A stretch of 64,000 nucleotides of DNA from an uncultured Eubacteriales bacterium. Its GTDB lineage: Bacteria; Bacillota; Clostridia; Christensenellales; CAG-917. This document shows, piece after piece, positions 49,199 to 56,789 of the stretch. Positions within the stretch are counted from its first letter, which is position 1. Each line of letters opens with the position of its first letter. The stretch spans positions 1 to 64,000 of the forward strand of contig URAF01000012.1 in assembly GCA_900545885.1 (NCBI GenBank). The letters run 5' to 3'. Made by a program: the position numbers and the translations under genes. Under the pieces are notes generated by a model. That model was not told the origin of the DNA. It searched no databases and saw nothing but the letters and a program-made list of their open reading frames with translations.

Positions 49199-49648
49199 CT
49201 ATTGCTTCTTTATCACACATAAGCAAAGAGTTCCGTCATCCAATGGATAATATGTGAAAGCGTCGTCAGTTGTTATGTCGCCTGTCGACGAATTACCGTT
49301 TGTTACGGTAAATGTCGCGGTAGAACCGTCGGTAAAATATATGGTGTAAGTATCCACCAGCCCCTCCGACGACGTTTTTTTGACTTCGTATATGCCAACA
49401 CCGTCAATCCCGTCGATACCGTTGGTGCCGTCGGTGCCATTTGTCACGGTAAAAGTCGTCGAAGTGCCGTCGGAGTAAGTTATTTTGTAAGTATCAATCT
49501 TGCCTTCCGACCCTACTTTTTCAAAATTTACAACGCAAATATCTTGATTCTCATCGTTTGACGCGTCGCATGCAACAAGCATACAGGCAAGCAATGACAA
49601 AACAAGCAGAAGAGGAATAAAAAACCATTTTCTTTCTTTGATTTTCAT
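49199..49648 (-). pseudogene. 5' part of the BspA-like lipoprotein gene, cut by the tet(W) element
   Basis: The 145 host codons (49214-49648) begin with a signal peptide and lipobox (MLVAC near 27), then two copies of an EGxxDTYxIxxxDGxxxTFTVTNG beta-repeat, a Gly-Ile-Asp collagen-like spacer, and DDAFTYYPLDDGTL, which in this family leads directly into the leucine-rich repeats. The last four codons (IKKQ) and stop are element sequence. Cutting at GA 49213-49214 and joining to 38055 gives LCLCVSIGIGGGSTKYLSS in frame. Its promoter and ribosome binding site (TGAGGATAACGAA) are intact, so a short surface lipoprotein could still be made. Confidence 0.9.
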
Positions 49649-49701
49649 TTCGTTATCCTCATTTTATATGTATTTTTACACAATATATTATGTACAAAAA
49701 G

Positions 49702-49730
49702 ATTTTACATAAAATATAATGTAAAGTCAA
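49702..49730 (-). promoter_or_regulatory. promoter and operator of the broken lipoprotein gene, divergent from XRE
   Basis: On the minus strand TTGACT (49725-49730), 17 bases, TAAAAT (49702-49707). The perfect dyad TTTACAT-N8-ATGTAAA (49704-49725) fills the space between the two boxes. TATAAT on the plus strand (49715-49720) may serve the XRE gene. Confidence 0.7.
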
Positions 49731-49734
49731 TATT

Positions 49735-49971
49735 GTGAACAAAGACTTCGGAAAAAATTTGAAAAGAGAAAGAATTGCGGCAGGATTGTCCCAAAAAGAA
49801 CTTGCAATTGCCACAGGGACAACACAACAATTGTTGAGCCGTTGGGAACTGGGAGAAGTTGAACCAACTCTCGGCAATATAATTGCTATTTTGAAAGCAC
49901 TCAACGTACGCTTCGAAGATTTGGTTGATGTCGAAAATACCAAAATCGAGTCAAAACACACAGAAGAATGA
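49735..49971 (+). CDS. XRE-family HTH regulator (78 aa)
   Basis: Residues 4-65 form a Cro/CI helix-turn-helix (FGKNLKRERIAAGLSQKELAIATGTTQQLLSRWELGEVEPTLGNIIAILKALNVRFEDL). The GTG start has no ribosome binding site and lies 14 bases after a TATAAT, so the leader is very short. It is divergent from the lipoprotein gene that the tet(W) element interrupted; the dyad between them is the likely operator. Ends in a terminator shared with rplQ. Confidence 0.85.
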   Translation: MNKDFGKNLKRERIAAGLSQKELAIATGTTQQLLSRWELGEVEPTLGNIIAILKALNVRFEDLVDVENTKIESKHTEE

Positions 49972-49988
49972 ATTATTGCGACATATTG

Positions 49989-50014
49989 AAAAGAGCGGCT
50001 GTTGCCGCTCTTTT
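49989..50014. terminator. bidirectional terminator of the ribosomal operon and the XRE gene
   Basis: AAAAGAGCGGC (49989-49999) pairs perfectly with GCCGCTCTTTT (50004-50014), loop TGTT. It lies 14 bases past the rplQ stop. Confidence 0.85.
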
Positions 50015-50027
50015 CGTTGTTCGTTGA

Positions 50028-50534
50028 TCAGACAAGTTGCAGTATGCAGACTTGTGCAGCGTCGCCACGACGTACGCCCGTTTTCAGAATGCGGGTGTAG
50101 CCGCCGCCTTTGCCGAGTTCGGTCGCTCTTGCGTCGTATTTGGGCGCATATTCTTTGAACATCTTTTCAATCAGAGGATGATTGACGTCCTTGATGCGCG
50201 CGACAAACGCCGCTTTGCTCTCTTTGTCCTTGCGGGTTTCCTGCAAATCGCGGAGTTCTGCCATAAGTCTTCTGCGGGCTGCGAGTTTCTTCGCGCCGTC
50301 GTTGACGAATTCGACTTCCACTTTTTCGCCTTTGGCGTTGGTCTTGGTCTTGGTGACTTTGACTTCGTCCTGATAGCTGCGGATTGCGAGAGTGATGTAT
50401 TTTTCGGCAAGGCGTCTCACTTCCTTCGCGCGGTCGAGCGTGGTCTCGATTTCGCCGTACCAAAGGAGTTCCGAAACCTGATTTCTGAGCATTGCCATTC
50501 TTTGATCGGTGCGTTTACCTAATTTTCTTGCCAT
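50028..50534 (-). CDS. rplQ: 50S ribosomal protein L17 (168 aa)
   Basis: The family start MARKLGKRTDQRMAMLRNQVSELL and the C-terminal GGGYTRILKTGVRRGDAAQVCILQLV are intact. About 45 residues (KVTKTKTNAKGEKVEVEFVNDGAKK) are inserted in the middle, compared with the usual 113-130 residues; this insert is common in some clostridia. It is the last gene of the operon, nine bases after rpoA, and is followed by the terminator. Confidence 0.96.
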   Translation of the reverse strand: MARKLGKRTDQRMAMLRNQVSELLWYGEIETTLDRAKEVRRLAEKYITLAIRSYQDEVKVTKTKTNAKGEKVEVEFVNDGAKKLAARRRLMAELRDLQETRKDKESKAAFVARIKDVNHPLIEKMFKEYAPKYDARATELGKGGGYTRILKTGVRRGDAAQVCILQLV

Positions 50535-50543
50535 ATTGTCCTC

Positions 50544-51500
50544 CTAGTCCTCTTGCGCTTTGAGACCGAGCCCGAGGTCTTCGAGCTTTTTAACGACCTC
50601 TTCGAGGGATTTTCTGCCGAGGTTTCTGACTTTGAGCATGTCGTCCTCGGTACGTCTGGTGAGGTCCTCGACGGTGTGGATATTGGCGCGTTTCAGGCAG
50701 TTGTAGGAACGGACGGAGAGGTCAAGGTCCTCCACGGACATTTCGAGAACTTTCTGCGCCTTGTCGTCGTCTTGGGACACCAAGATGTTTTGCTCGTTCA
50801 TGTTGTCGACGAGCTCGACGAAAAGTTTCATATGGTCGTTGACGATTTTCGCCGCGAGAGAAATGATTTCTTTTGCGGAGATGGTTCCGTCGGTGGTGAC
50901 CTCTATGGTGAGTTTGTCGAAGTCGATACTCTGCTCCACGCGGGTGCTTTCAACGGTGTAATTCGCCTTGGTGACAGGAGTGAAGATGCTGTCGATGGGA
51001 ATGTAACCGATGGGCTCGCGGCTGTCCTTGTTACGTTCTGCGGGAACGTAACCTCTGCCGGTGCCGACGTAGATGGTCATGTTGAGCACGCCGCCTTCGT
51101 CAAGGGTGCAGATGAGTTGCTCGGGATTGAGCACTTCGACGTCCGCGGGGAGGTCGATGTCGCCTGCGGTGACGGGGCCTACGGTGTCGGCGTGAAGACT
51201 GAGTGCGATTTTTTCAGATTTTTCTGAGGTAGCGGATACTCTGAAACGGACTGTTTTGAGGTTGAGGATAATCTCGGTGATTTCCTCTTTGACGCCCTTG
51301 ATTGTGGAGAACTCGTGTTCTACTCCGTCGATTTTGATGCCGACTGCTGCGGCACCGGGAAGGGAGGAGAGAAGGACGCGTCTCAAACTGTTGCCGAGAG
51401 TGGTGCCGAAACCGCGTTCAAGCGGCTCGACGACGAACTTGGCATAGTTTTTGCTTTCGTTCTCTTCGAAGGTTATCTTGGGTCTTTTTATCTCCATCAT
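50544..51500 (-). CDS. rpoA: RNA polymerase alpha subunit (318 aa)
   Basis: The N-terminal assembly domain has FVVEPLERGFGTTLGNSLRRVLLSSLPGAA (about 22-51). The C-terminal domain (LDLSVRSYNCLKRANIHTVEDLTRRTEDDMLKVRNLGRKSLEEVVKKLEDLGL) binds UP elements and activators. I start at ATG 51500, because the upstream in-frame TTG is part of the ribosome binding site TTGGAGGA. The order rpsM-rpsK-rpsD-rpoA-rplQ is the classical alpha operon. Confidence 0.97.
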   Translation of the reverse strand: MMEIKRPKITFEENESKNYAKFVVEPLERGFGTTLGNSLRRVLLSSLPGAAAVGIKIDGVEHEFSTIKGVKEEITEIILNLKTVRFRVSATSEKSEKIALSLHADTVGPVTAGDIDLPADVEVLNPEQLICTLDEGGVLNMTIYVGTGRGYVPAERNKDSREPIGYIPIDSIFTPVTKANYTVESTRVEQSIDFDKLTIEVTTDGTISAKEIISLAAKIVNDHMKLFVELVDNMNEQNILVSQDDDKAQKVLEMSVEDLDLSVRSYNCLKRANIHTVEDLTRRTEDDMLKVRNLGRKSLEEVVKKLEDLGLGLKAQED

Positions 51501-51520
51501 AACTGTATCCTCCAATCAGA

Positions 51521-52144
51521 TTATTTAGAGTACAACTCGACGATGAGGTGTTCTTTGATATCGAGGTCGATGTCTGCTCTTTCGGGGAGAGAAACGACTT
51601 TACCGGTGAGGGTTGCGTTGTCCCATTCGAGCCATTTTACGATGCTGAGATTCTTGACCTCTTTGGCGGCTTGCCAGATGGGGAGTTCCTTCTTGTTCTC
51701 TTTGACTGCGATGACGTCGCCTGCTTTGACAAGGTAAGAGGGGATGTCTACTCTCTTGCCGTTGACGGTGATGTGACCGTGGTTGACGATCTGACGAGCC
51801 ATGGCGCGGCTGGAACCGAGACCGAGACGGTAAACGACGTTGTCAAGTCTTCTCTCGATGAGTTCGAGCATCAAAGCGCCCGTAACGCCGCGCATTTCGG
51901 TCGCCATGTTGTAGTACATAAGGAACTGCTTCTCGCTGATGCCGTAATATCTCTTGGTTTTCTGCTTTTCGCGGAGCTGCAAGGAATAACCGGAAGCTTT
52001 CTTTCTGCTCTTGCCGTGTTGTCCGGGAGGAGCGTATTTGGTCAGAAGCGTGCACTTGGGAGAATTGCATTTCTCGCCTTTGAGATAAAGTTTGCAGCCT
52101 TCGCGTCTGCAAAGACGGCAATCTGCACCTGTATATTTAGCCAT
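51521..52144 (-). CDS. rpsD: 30S ribosomal protein S4 (207 aa)
   Basis: Primary 16S rRNA binder. The N-terminal zinc-type Cys cluster (CRLCRREGCKLYLKGEKCNSPKC, about 9-31) is followed by the S4 RNA-binding domain RLDNVVYRLGLGSSRAMARQIVNHGHITVNGKRVDIPSY (about 92-130). The Cys-rich form is the C+ type of S4. Genomes can also carry a C- paralogue elsewhere. Confidence 0.97.
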   Translation of the reverse strand: MAKYTGADCRLCRREGCKLYLKGEKCNSPKCTLLTKYAPPGQHGKSRKKASGYSLQLREKQKTKRYYGISEKQFLMYYNMATEMRGVTGALMLELIERRLDNVVYRLGLGSSRAMARQIVNHGHITVNGKRVDIPSYLVKAGDVIAVKENKKELPIWQAAKEVKNLSIVKWLEWDNATLTGKVVSLPERADIDLDIKEHLIVELYSK

Positions 52145-52157
52145 AAATAACTACCTC

Positions 52158-52544
52158 CTATAATCTTCTGCGCTTGGGGGGACGGCAACCGTTGTGAGGA
52201 ATGGGGGACACGTCCTGAATGAGGGTGACTTCCATACCGACGTTTGCAAGAGCGCGGATTGCGGATTCTCTTCCTTGACCGGGACCCTTGACGTAAACTT
52301 CGACGGTTCTCATACCCTGATCGTAAGCGACTTTTGCTGCATCTTCGCTGACCATCTGAGCGGCGAAGGGGGTGGACTTACGGGAACCTCTGAGTTTGAG
52401 TTTGCCGGAAGAAGACCACGACACTGCGTTGCCGTTCATATCGGTGATGGTGACGATGGTGTTGTTGAACGACGCGTGGATATGGGCCTGGCCTTTCTCT
52501 ACGCGCTTAATATCCTTTCTTTTCTTAATCTTTTTACCTGCCAT
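52158..52544 (-). CDS. rpsK: 30S ribosomal protein S11 (128 aa)
   Basis: HIHASFNNTIVTITDMNGNAVSWSSSG near the start, and the C-terminal VTLIQDVSPIPHNGCRPPKRRRL, are the family marks. It forms the platform of the small subunit with S18 and S21. Length normal; 13 bases upstream of rpsD. Confidence 0.97.
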   Translation of the reverse strand: MAGKKIKKRKDIKRVEKGQAHIHASFNNTIVTITDMNGNAVSWSSSGKLKLRGSRKSTPFAAQMVSEDAAKVAYDQGMRTVEVYVKGPGQGRESAIRALANVGMEVTLIQDVSPIPHNGCRPPKRRRL

Positions 52545-52559
52545 AATTCAACGCCTCCG

Positions 52560-52934
52560 TTATTTGCCTTTCTTCTTGCGACCGACGGTGCGCTTGGGAC
52601 CCTTTCTGGTGCGGGCATTCTGCTTGGTGCTCTGACCGCGGACGGGGAGACCTTTTCTGTGACGAATGCCTCTGTAGCAACCGATTTCCATAAGTCGTTT
52701 GATGTTGAGACCGACTTCTCTCTTGAGGTCGCCTTCGACATGAAGATTTTTTTCGATGTAATCACGGATAAGGCTGACTTGTTCTTCACTCAGGTCTTTG
52801 ACTCTGGTGTCGGGGTTGATGCCAGTCTCTTCCAGAATTTTGGTGGCAGTCGGACGACCGATACCGTAGATGTAGGTAAGTCCGATTTCCACTCTCTTTT
52901 CGCGCGGAAGGTCCACGCCGGCTATTCTTGCCAT
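52560..52934 (-). CDS. rpsM: 30S ribosomal protein S13 (124 aa)
   Basis: ARIAGVDLPREKRVEIGLTYIYGIGRPTATKILEETGI at the start, and RGLPVRGQSTKQNARTRKGPKRTV near the end, identify S13 of the subunit head. The last residues are a Lys-rich tail. Length normal. Confidence 0.97.
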   Translation of the reverse strand: MARIAGVDLPREKRVEIGLTYIYGIGRPTATKILEETGINPDTRVKDLSEEQVSLIRDYIEKNLHVEGDLKREVGLNIKRLMEIGCYRGIRHRKGLPVRGQSTKQNARTRKGPKRTVGRKKKGK

Positions 52935-53031
52935 TTTCTACCTCCAAAAAAATACGTGTATATATGTGCTACGCGCAGAAAGCCGCTTGGGAATTGGAAT
53001 GTGCGGCCAGCCGCTCTGCGCTTGTTTGTTT

Positions 53032-53148
53032 TCAGCCTTGACGTTGCTTGTGGTTGGGATATTTAGGGCAAATTACCATAACTTTGCCGTTTCTTTTGAT
53101 AACTTTGCATTTGTCGCACATAGGCTTAACGCTGGGTCTGACTTTCAT
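53032..53148 (-). CDS. rpmJ: 50S ribosomal protein L36 (38 aa)
   Basis: A 38-residue protein, MKVRPSVKPMCDKCKVIK followed by RNGKVMVICPKYPNHKQRQG, with the zinc ligands Cys11, Cys14, Cys27 and His33 of the C+ type. The start is preceded by TAGGAGGTTCAT. It lies between infA and rpsM as in other Gram-positive bacteria. 53149-53166 holds only that ribosome binding site. Confidence 0.97.
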   Translation of the reverse strand: MKVRPSVKPMCDKCKVIKRNGKVMVICPKYPNHKQRQG

Positions 53149-53166
53149 ATGAACCTCCTAAAAAGT

Positions 53167-53385
53167 CTATTTGTTTCTGTAGATAATTCTGCCCTTGGTA
53201 AGGTCGTAGGGTGACATCTCGATTTTGACTCTGTCGCCTTCGAGAATTCTTATGTTGTTGATACGGAGTTTGCCTCCGAGATAAGCCAGAATGATATGGC
53301 CGTTGGTGAGCTGCACCTTGAACTGGGTCTTGGGCAGAACTTCGATGACTTGACCTTCGGTTTCGATGACGTCGATTTTTGACAT
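53167..53385 (-). CDS. infA: translation initiation factor IF-1 (72 aa)
   Basis: An S1/OB-fold protein: SKIDVIETEGQVIEVLPKTQFKVQLTNGHIILAYLGGKLRINNIRILEGDRVKIEMSPYDLTKGRIIYR covers the whole length. It binds the ribosomal A site during initiation. Located between the KOW protein gene and rpmJ, the usual order in Clostridia. Confidence 0.97.
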   Translation of the reverse strand: MSKIDVIETEGQVIEVLPKTQFKVQLTNGHIILAYLGGKLRINNIRILEGDRVKIEMSPYDLTKGRIIYRNK

Positions 53386-53393
53386 AAAACTCC

Positions 53394-53660
53394 TTACTCT
53401 CTGTTTTTGTCGTAGAGCCTGAGCGCGCTGAACAGTTCGGAATCGAACACCTGAACGCCTGACTCCAATTTATCCGCGATGCGTTCCAGCCTGTCGCCGG
53501 TAGCCCGCAGGTGTTTGACGTTTTTGAGTTTCGCGTTTTTGATGCGTCTGAGGTCGCCGTCCGCTATACGGACGAAACCCTCGTCGATGATTTCCACGAC
53601 CGCGAAGTATCTTCCTTCGTCGCGACCGGATTTGGAATAAACTATATCACCTTTCTTCAT
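53394..53660 (-). CDS. KOW-domain RNA-binding protein (88 aa)
   Basis: An L14e-like KOW protein commonly found between map and infA in Clostridia: KKGDIVYSKSGRDEGRYFAVVEI at the start is the KOW loop, followed by DGDLRRIKNAKLKNVKHLRATG. It probably binds rRNA or ribosomal precursors, but its role is not established. The frame is open further upstream, yet the ATG that overlaps the map stop as ATGA is the natural start. Confidence 0.88.
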   Translation of the reverse strand: MKKGDIVYSKSGRDEGRYFAVVEIIDEGFVRIADGDLRRIKNAKLKNVKHLRATGDRLERIADKLESGVQVFDSELFSALRLYDKNRE

Positions 53661-54403
53661 CAAAGCGTCAATATTTCCGCACCGTTTTCGGTGAGTGCCA
53701 CCGTATTTTCGTAGTGAGCCGACGGTTTCCCGTCTATTGTTACGCAGGTCCAGCCGTCGTCCAGCGTTTCGACCTGCCACGTACCGAGGTTAATCATCGG
53801 TTCGATTGCCAGCACAAGCCCTTTTTCAAGACGCACACCGTGTCCCGCTCTGCCGAAGTTCGGCACCTGCGGGTCTTCGTGCATTTTTTTGCCTATGCCG
53901 TGTCCCACCATTGCACGAACAACCGAATATCCGCGCTGTTCGTTGTATTCCTGAATGGCGTGAGATATATCGCCCAGTCGTCCGCCTTCCTTGAACTGCT
54001 CCACACCGACGAAGAAACTTTCTCTCGTGGTTTCGACCAGTTTTTTCTTTTCTTCGGACACTTCGCCGACGAGGAACGTCCTCGCCGCGTCGGACTGCCA
54101 GCCGTTGAATATCGCGCCGACGTCCACGCCGATTATCATTCCTTCTTCCAGTCTGCGGTGACTCGGTATCCCGTGTACGACCACTTCGTCAATCGACGCG
54201 CATATGGACGCCGGGAATCCGCCATATCCGAGGAAAGAAGGCTCGGCGTTGTGCCTCTTGATGAAATCGTAGGCAAACTCGTCCAGTTTCTTGGTGCTTA
54301 CACCGGGTTTGACCTTTTCTTCCAGTGCGAGCAGCAAGTCGCGGAGAATTGCTCCCGATTTTCTCATCAGTTCAATTTCCGCAGGACTTTTGAGATATAT
54401 CAT
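53660..54403 (-). CDS. map: type I methionine aminopeptidase (247 aa)
   Basis: Removes the initiator Met of new proteins. Metal ligands and catalytic His are seen: VVHGIPSH (His near 75), GVDVGAIFNGWQSDAARTF (two Asp near 93 and 104), GHGIGKKMHEDP (His near 168), AIEPM (Glu near 202) and a final Glu in LTENGAEIL. It overlaps adk by four bases at its start and the KOW gene by four at its end. The length is typical for Gram-positive type Ia enzymes. Confidence 0.96.
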   Translation of the reverse strand: MIYLKSPAEIELMRKSGAILRDLLLALEEKVKPGVSTKKLDEFAYDFIKRHNAEPSFLGYGGFPASICASIDEVVVHGIPSHRRLEEGMIIGVDVGAIFNGWQSDAARTFLVGEVSEEKKKLVETTRESFFVGVEQFKEGGRLGDISHAIQEYNEQRGYSVVRAMVGHGIGKKMHEDPQVPNFGRAGHGVRLEKGLVLAIEPMINLGTWQVETLDDGWTCVTIDGKPSAHYENTVALTENGAEILTL

Positions 54404-55020
54404 TCAAGCACCTTCTTGATTTTGGCAAAATCTTCTTCGATTGTGCCCACGGCGTCGATGTCCACCAGAATGCCTTTCTTTTCGTAGTAGTCGATGAGCG
54501 GAGCCGTCTGTTCGCGGTAGACGTTGAGTCGTGCCGCAATGGTTTCGGGCTTGTCGTCGTCACGGACGAAGAGAGGTTTGCCGCATCTGGGACAGACTTC
54601 CGAACCGCCGAGCGTGGATACGTGGCAAGTTGCGCCGCATACGCACACACGTCTGCCCGACAATCTGTTGATGATGACGTCGAAACCGACAACGATATTG
54701 AGTGCAATATCGATTTTCGCCACTTTGTCGAGGGCTTCCGCCTGCGCTATCGTGCGGGGGAAACCGTCGAGTACGTAGCCGTTCGAGGCGTCGGGCTGAG
54801 CCAGTCTGTCTGCGACGATTTCGATTACGACTTCGTCGGGGACGAGCGCGCCTTTGTCGATGTAGGACTTGGCGAGCTTGCCCAGCTCCGTGCCTTCTTT
54901 GATGTTCATACGAAGAATGTCGCCCGTGGAAATGTGCGGTATGCCGTATTCCTTGGCAATGAGTGCAGAGTGAGTACCTTTGCCTGCTCCGGGCGCGCCC
55001 AGCATAACGATATTCTTCAT
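54400..55020 (-). CDS. adk: adenylate kinase with Cys-rich LID (206 aa)
   Basis: Interconverts ATP, ADP and AMP. The P-loop GAPGAGKGTHS lies at 8-18, followed by HISTGDILR (about 29-37), DGFPRT (about 84-89) and the LID region. The LID zinc knuckle is odd: it reads RRVCVCGATCH, so CxC with one residue missing from the usual CxxC, plus an extra Cys; the partner CPRC is normal. Zinc may still be bound by a shifted set of Cys. Length is slightly below the 215 of typical Gram-positive enzymes. It follows secY by seven bases. Confidence 0.95.
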   Translation of the reverse strand: MKNIVMLGAPGAGKGTHSALIAKEYGIPHISTGDILRMNIKEGTELGKLAKSYIDKGALVPDEVVIEIVADRLAQPDASNGYVLDGFPRTIAQAEALDKVAKIDIALNIVVGFDVIINRLSGRRVCVCGATCHVSTLGGSEVCPRCGKPLFVRDDDKPETIAARLNVYREQTAPLIDYYEKKGILVDIDAVGTIEEDFAKIKKVLE

Positions 55021-55027
55021 ATTATCC

Positions 55028-56329
55028 TCATTTCAGGAATCCCTTGTAATGTTTCATCATTATCTGGGATTCGAGCTGTTTGTTGAATTCGAGTGCCACC
55101 GACACGACGATGAGCAGTCCCGTTGCGGAGAACGCCGAGTTGAAAGGAAGTACGCCGCCGTCGGAGAGAGCCTGGAAGATGAAGGTAGGCACAAGCGCGA
55201 TTATCATAAGGAAGAAAGCTCCGAACAACGTCACGCGATTGCTGATCTTTTTGAGGAAGTCGCTGGTGGGCTTGCCTGCTCTGATACCGGGGATAAATCC
55301 GCCGTACTGCTGAATGTTCTTGCTGACGTCCTCGGGATTGAACTGTATCTGCGCGTAGAAGTACGAGAAGAACAGAATGAAGAGGGCGAGAAGAACGTAG
55401 TAGACCCAAGTGCCCGTACCCATATTGACGCTGTACCACGCATACGCTTCGCTCTGGGGAGCGAACAGTGCCATAATCATCTGCGGGAACATAAGGAGCG
55501 ACGAGGCGAAGATTATGGGCATAACGCCGCTGCCGTTGATTCTGATGGGAATGTAGGTCGTCTGACCGCCGTACATCTTGTTGCCTTTGATTTGCTTGCT
55601 GTACTGAACGGTGACGCGTCTTTCAGCGAGGTCCATAAAGACGATGAAGGCGAAAATGGCAAAGACGATGATGATGAAACCGAGGATATTCCAGATGTAG
55701 GTCCATTCTTCGCCGACCATTTTGAAAGCGTTTGCCATAGTAGTGCCCGCGGTCGAGAGGATACCGATGAAGATGATGAGCGACGTACCGTTGCCAACAC
55801 CGTATTCGGTAATTCTTTCACCGAGCCACATAACCATGACGCTGCCCGCCATCAATATGATTATGACGCTTGCCATCGTGAGGTAAGGAGCGTCCCAACC
55901 GGATTCGAAGGGGAAAACGGGGGTGATTGCGCTCTGCCAGCCTACGACGACGCCGATGCCTTGGATAGCGGCGAGGACAAGAGCGAAATATCTCGTAATC
56001 TGAGTTATTTTGCGTCTGCCCGCGTCTCCTTCCTTGGACAGCTTCTCGAGTTTGGGGATAACCAGCGTGAGAAGCTGCATAATGATAAACGCATTAATGA
56101 ACGGCAGTATGCCGAGTGAGAAGAGCGTGGCGTTCTGCAAGGAACCGCCCGTTATCGTGGACAGAATGCTGAGGAAGTCGTCCGCAAGCAAGGAGTCCAA
56201 TACACTGCTGTTCAGTCCCGGAACGGGTATATAGCACCCGATACGGTAAACCAGAATCATAAGAAGGGTAAGAAAAATCTTATTTCTTATGTCCTTGGTC
56301 ATCAACGCGTTTTTGAGAGTCTCAAACAT
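55028..56329 (-). CDS. secY: preprotein translocase subunit SecY (433 aa)
   Basis: Ten transmembrane helices form the export channel for proteins with signal peptides, including the many lipoproteins in this window. Marks include FLTLLMILVYRIGCYIPVPGLN, the plug region (DFLSILSTITGGSLQNATLFSLGILPFINAFI) and the cytosolic loop RINGSGVMPIIFASSLLMFPQ (about 258-278). It overlaps rplO by one base. Length normal. Confidence 0.97.
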   Translation of the reverse strand: MFETLKNALMTKDIRNKIFLTLLMILVYRIGCYIPVPGLNSSVLDSLLADDFLSILSTITGGSLQNATLFSLGILPFINAFIIMQLLTLVIPKLEKLSKEGDAGRRKITQITRYFALVLAAIQGIGVVVGWQSAITPVFPFESGWDAPYLTMASVIIILMAGSVMVMWLGERITEYGVGNGTSLIIFIGILSTAGTTMANAFKMVGEEWTYIWNILGFIIIVFAIFAFIVFMDLAERRVTVQYSKQIKGNKMYGGQTTYIPIRINGSGVMPIIFASSLLMFPQMIMALFAPQSEAYAWYSVNMGTGTWVYYVLLALFILFFSYFYAQIQFNPEDVSKNIQQYGGFIPGIRAGKPTSDFLKKISNRVTLFGAFFLMIIALVPTFIFQALSDGGVLPFNSAFSATGLLIVVSVALEFNKQLESQIMMKHYKGFLK

Positions 56330-56778
56330 TATTTCAGTACCTCTGCTTTGCCGCCTGCCTTTTCGATTTTCTCAATGGCGGAACCGGTGAATTTATCAGC
56401 CTGAACGGTGACTTTCTTTTCGATGTTACCGTTGCCCAGAACTTTGAGTCCGTAAGGCTCGACGACTTTGATGATACCGGCTGCAACGAGTTGGTCTATG
56501 CCGACAACCGCTCCGTCTTCGAATCTGTTGAAAACGTCGACGTTGACGATGTTGTAGACGTGTGCGAATCTCTTGTTGTTGAATCCTTTCTTCGGGATTC
56601 TTCTGGTGAGAGGCATTTGGCCGCCTTCGAAGTTGGGACGGACGCCGCCGCCGCTTCTCGCCCACTGACCTTTATGACCGCGGGTGGAGGTTTTGCCGGT
56701 GCCGCTGCCGATGCCGCGACCTACTCTTTTGGAGGCTGTTTTTGCGCCTTCGGCGCCTTTAAGATCGTGAATGTTCAT
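56329..56778 (-). CDS. rplO: 50S ribosomal protein L15 (149 aa)
   Basis: MNIHDLKGAEGAKTASKRVGRGIGSGTGKTSTRGHKGQWARSG at the start is diagnostic for L15. The C-terminal globular part ends in SAIEKIEKAGGKAEVL. Located between rpmD and secY as in the spc operon. Confidence 0.97.
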   Translation of the reverse strand: MNIHDLKGAEGAKTASKRVGRGIGSGTGKTSTRGHKGQWARSGGGVRPNFEGGQMPLTRRIPKKGFNNKRFAHVYNIVNVDVFNRFEDGAVVGIDQLVAAGIIKVVEPYGLKVLGNGNIEKKVTVQADKFTGSAIEKIEKAGGKAEVLK

Positions 56779-56789
56779 AATTACCTCCG

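Larger units (their letters stand above)
38057..49214. mobile_element. tet(W) mobilizable element with TndX/TnpX-type recombinase, 11,158 bp
   Basis: Both ends are set by the interrupted host gene. The sequence TC (GA on the minus strand) stands at 38055-38056 and again at 49213-49214, and removing one copy plus everything between restores the LRR lipoprotein frame. TnpX/TndX recombinases are known to insert at GA. Contents in order: tet(W) with leader attenuator, methyltransferase, sigma-like protein, HTH protein, candidate oriT, MobC, relaxase, Cys-rich VLP-type protein, RepA, DnaC-like ATPase, TnpW-like protein, small regulator-like protein, serine recombinase. There are no conjugation pore genes, so it is mobilizable rather than self-transferable. 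GC content and codon use are clearly higher than in the flanks. TAAGGAAGCAA (38065-38075) and TTGCTTCTTTA (49202-49212) are near-matching terminal inverted repeats, though at unequal distance from the crossover. Confidence 0.9.

Noticed and set aside
38063..49212. Element ends placed directly at the inverted repeats
   Set aside because: This would leave GG and TC as unequal target dinucleotides and put the host gene out of frame; GA ends restore it.
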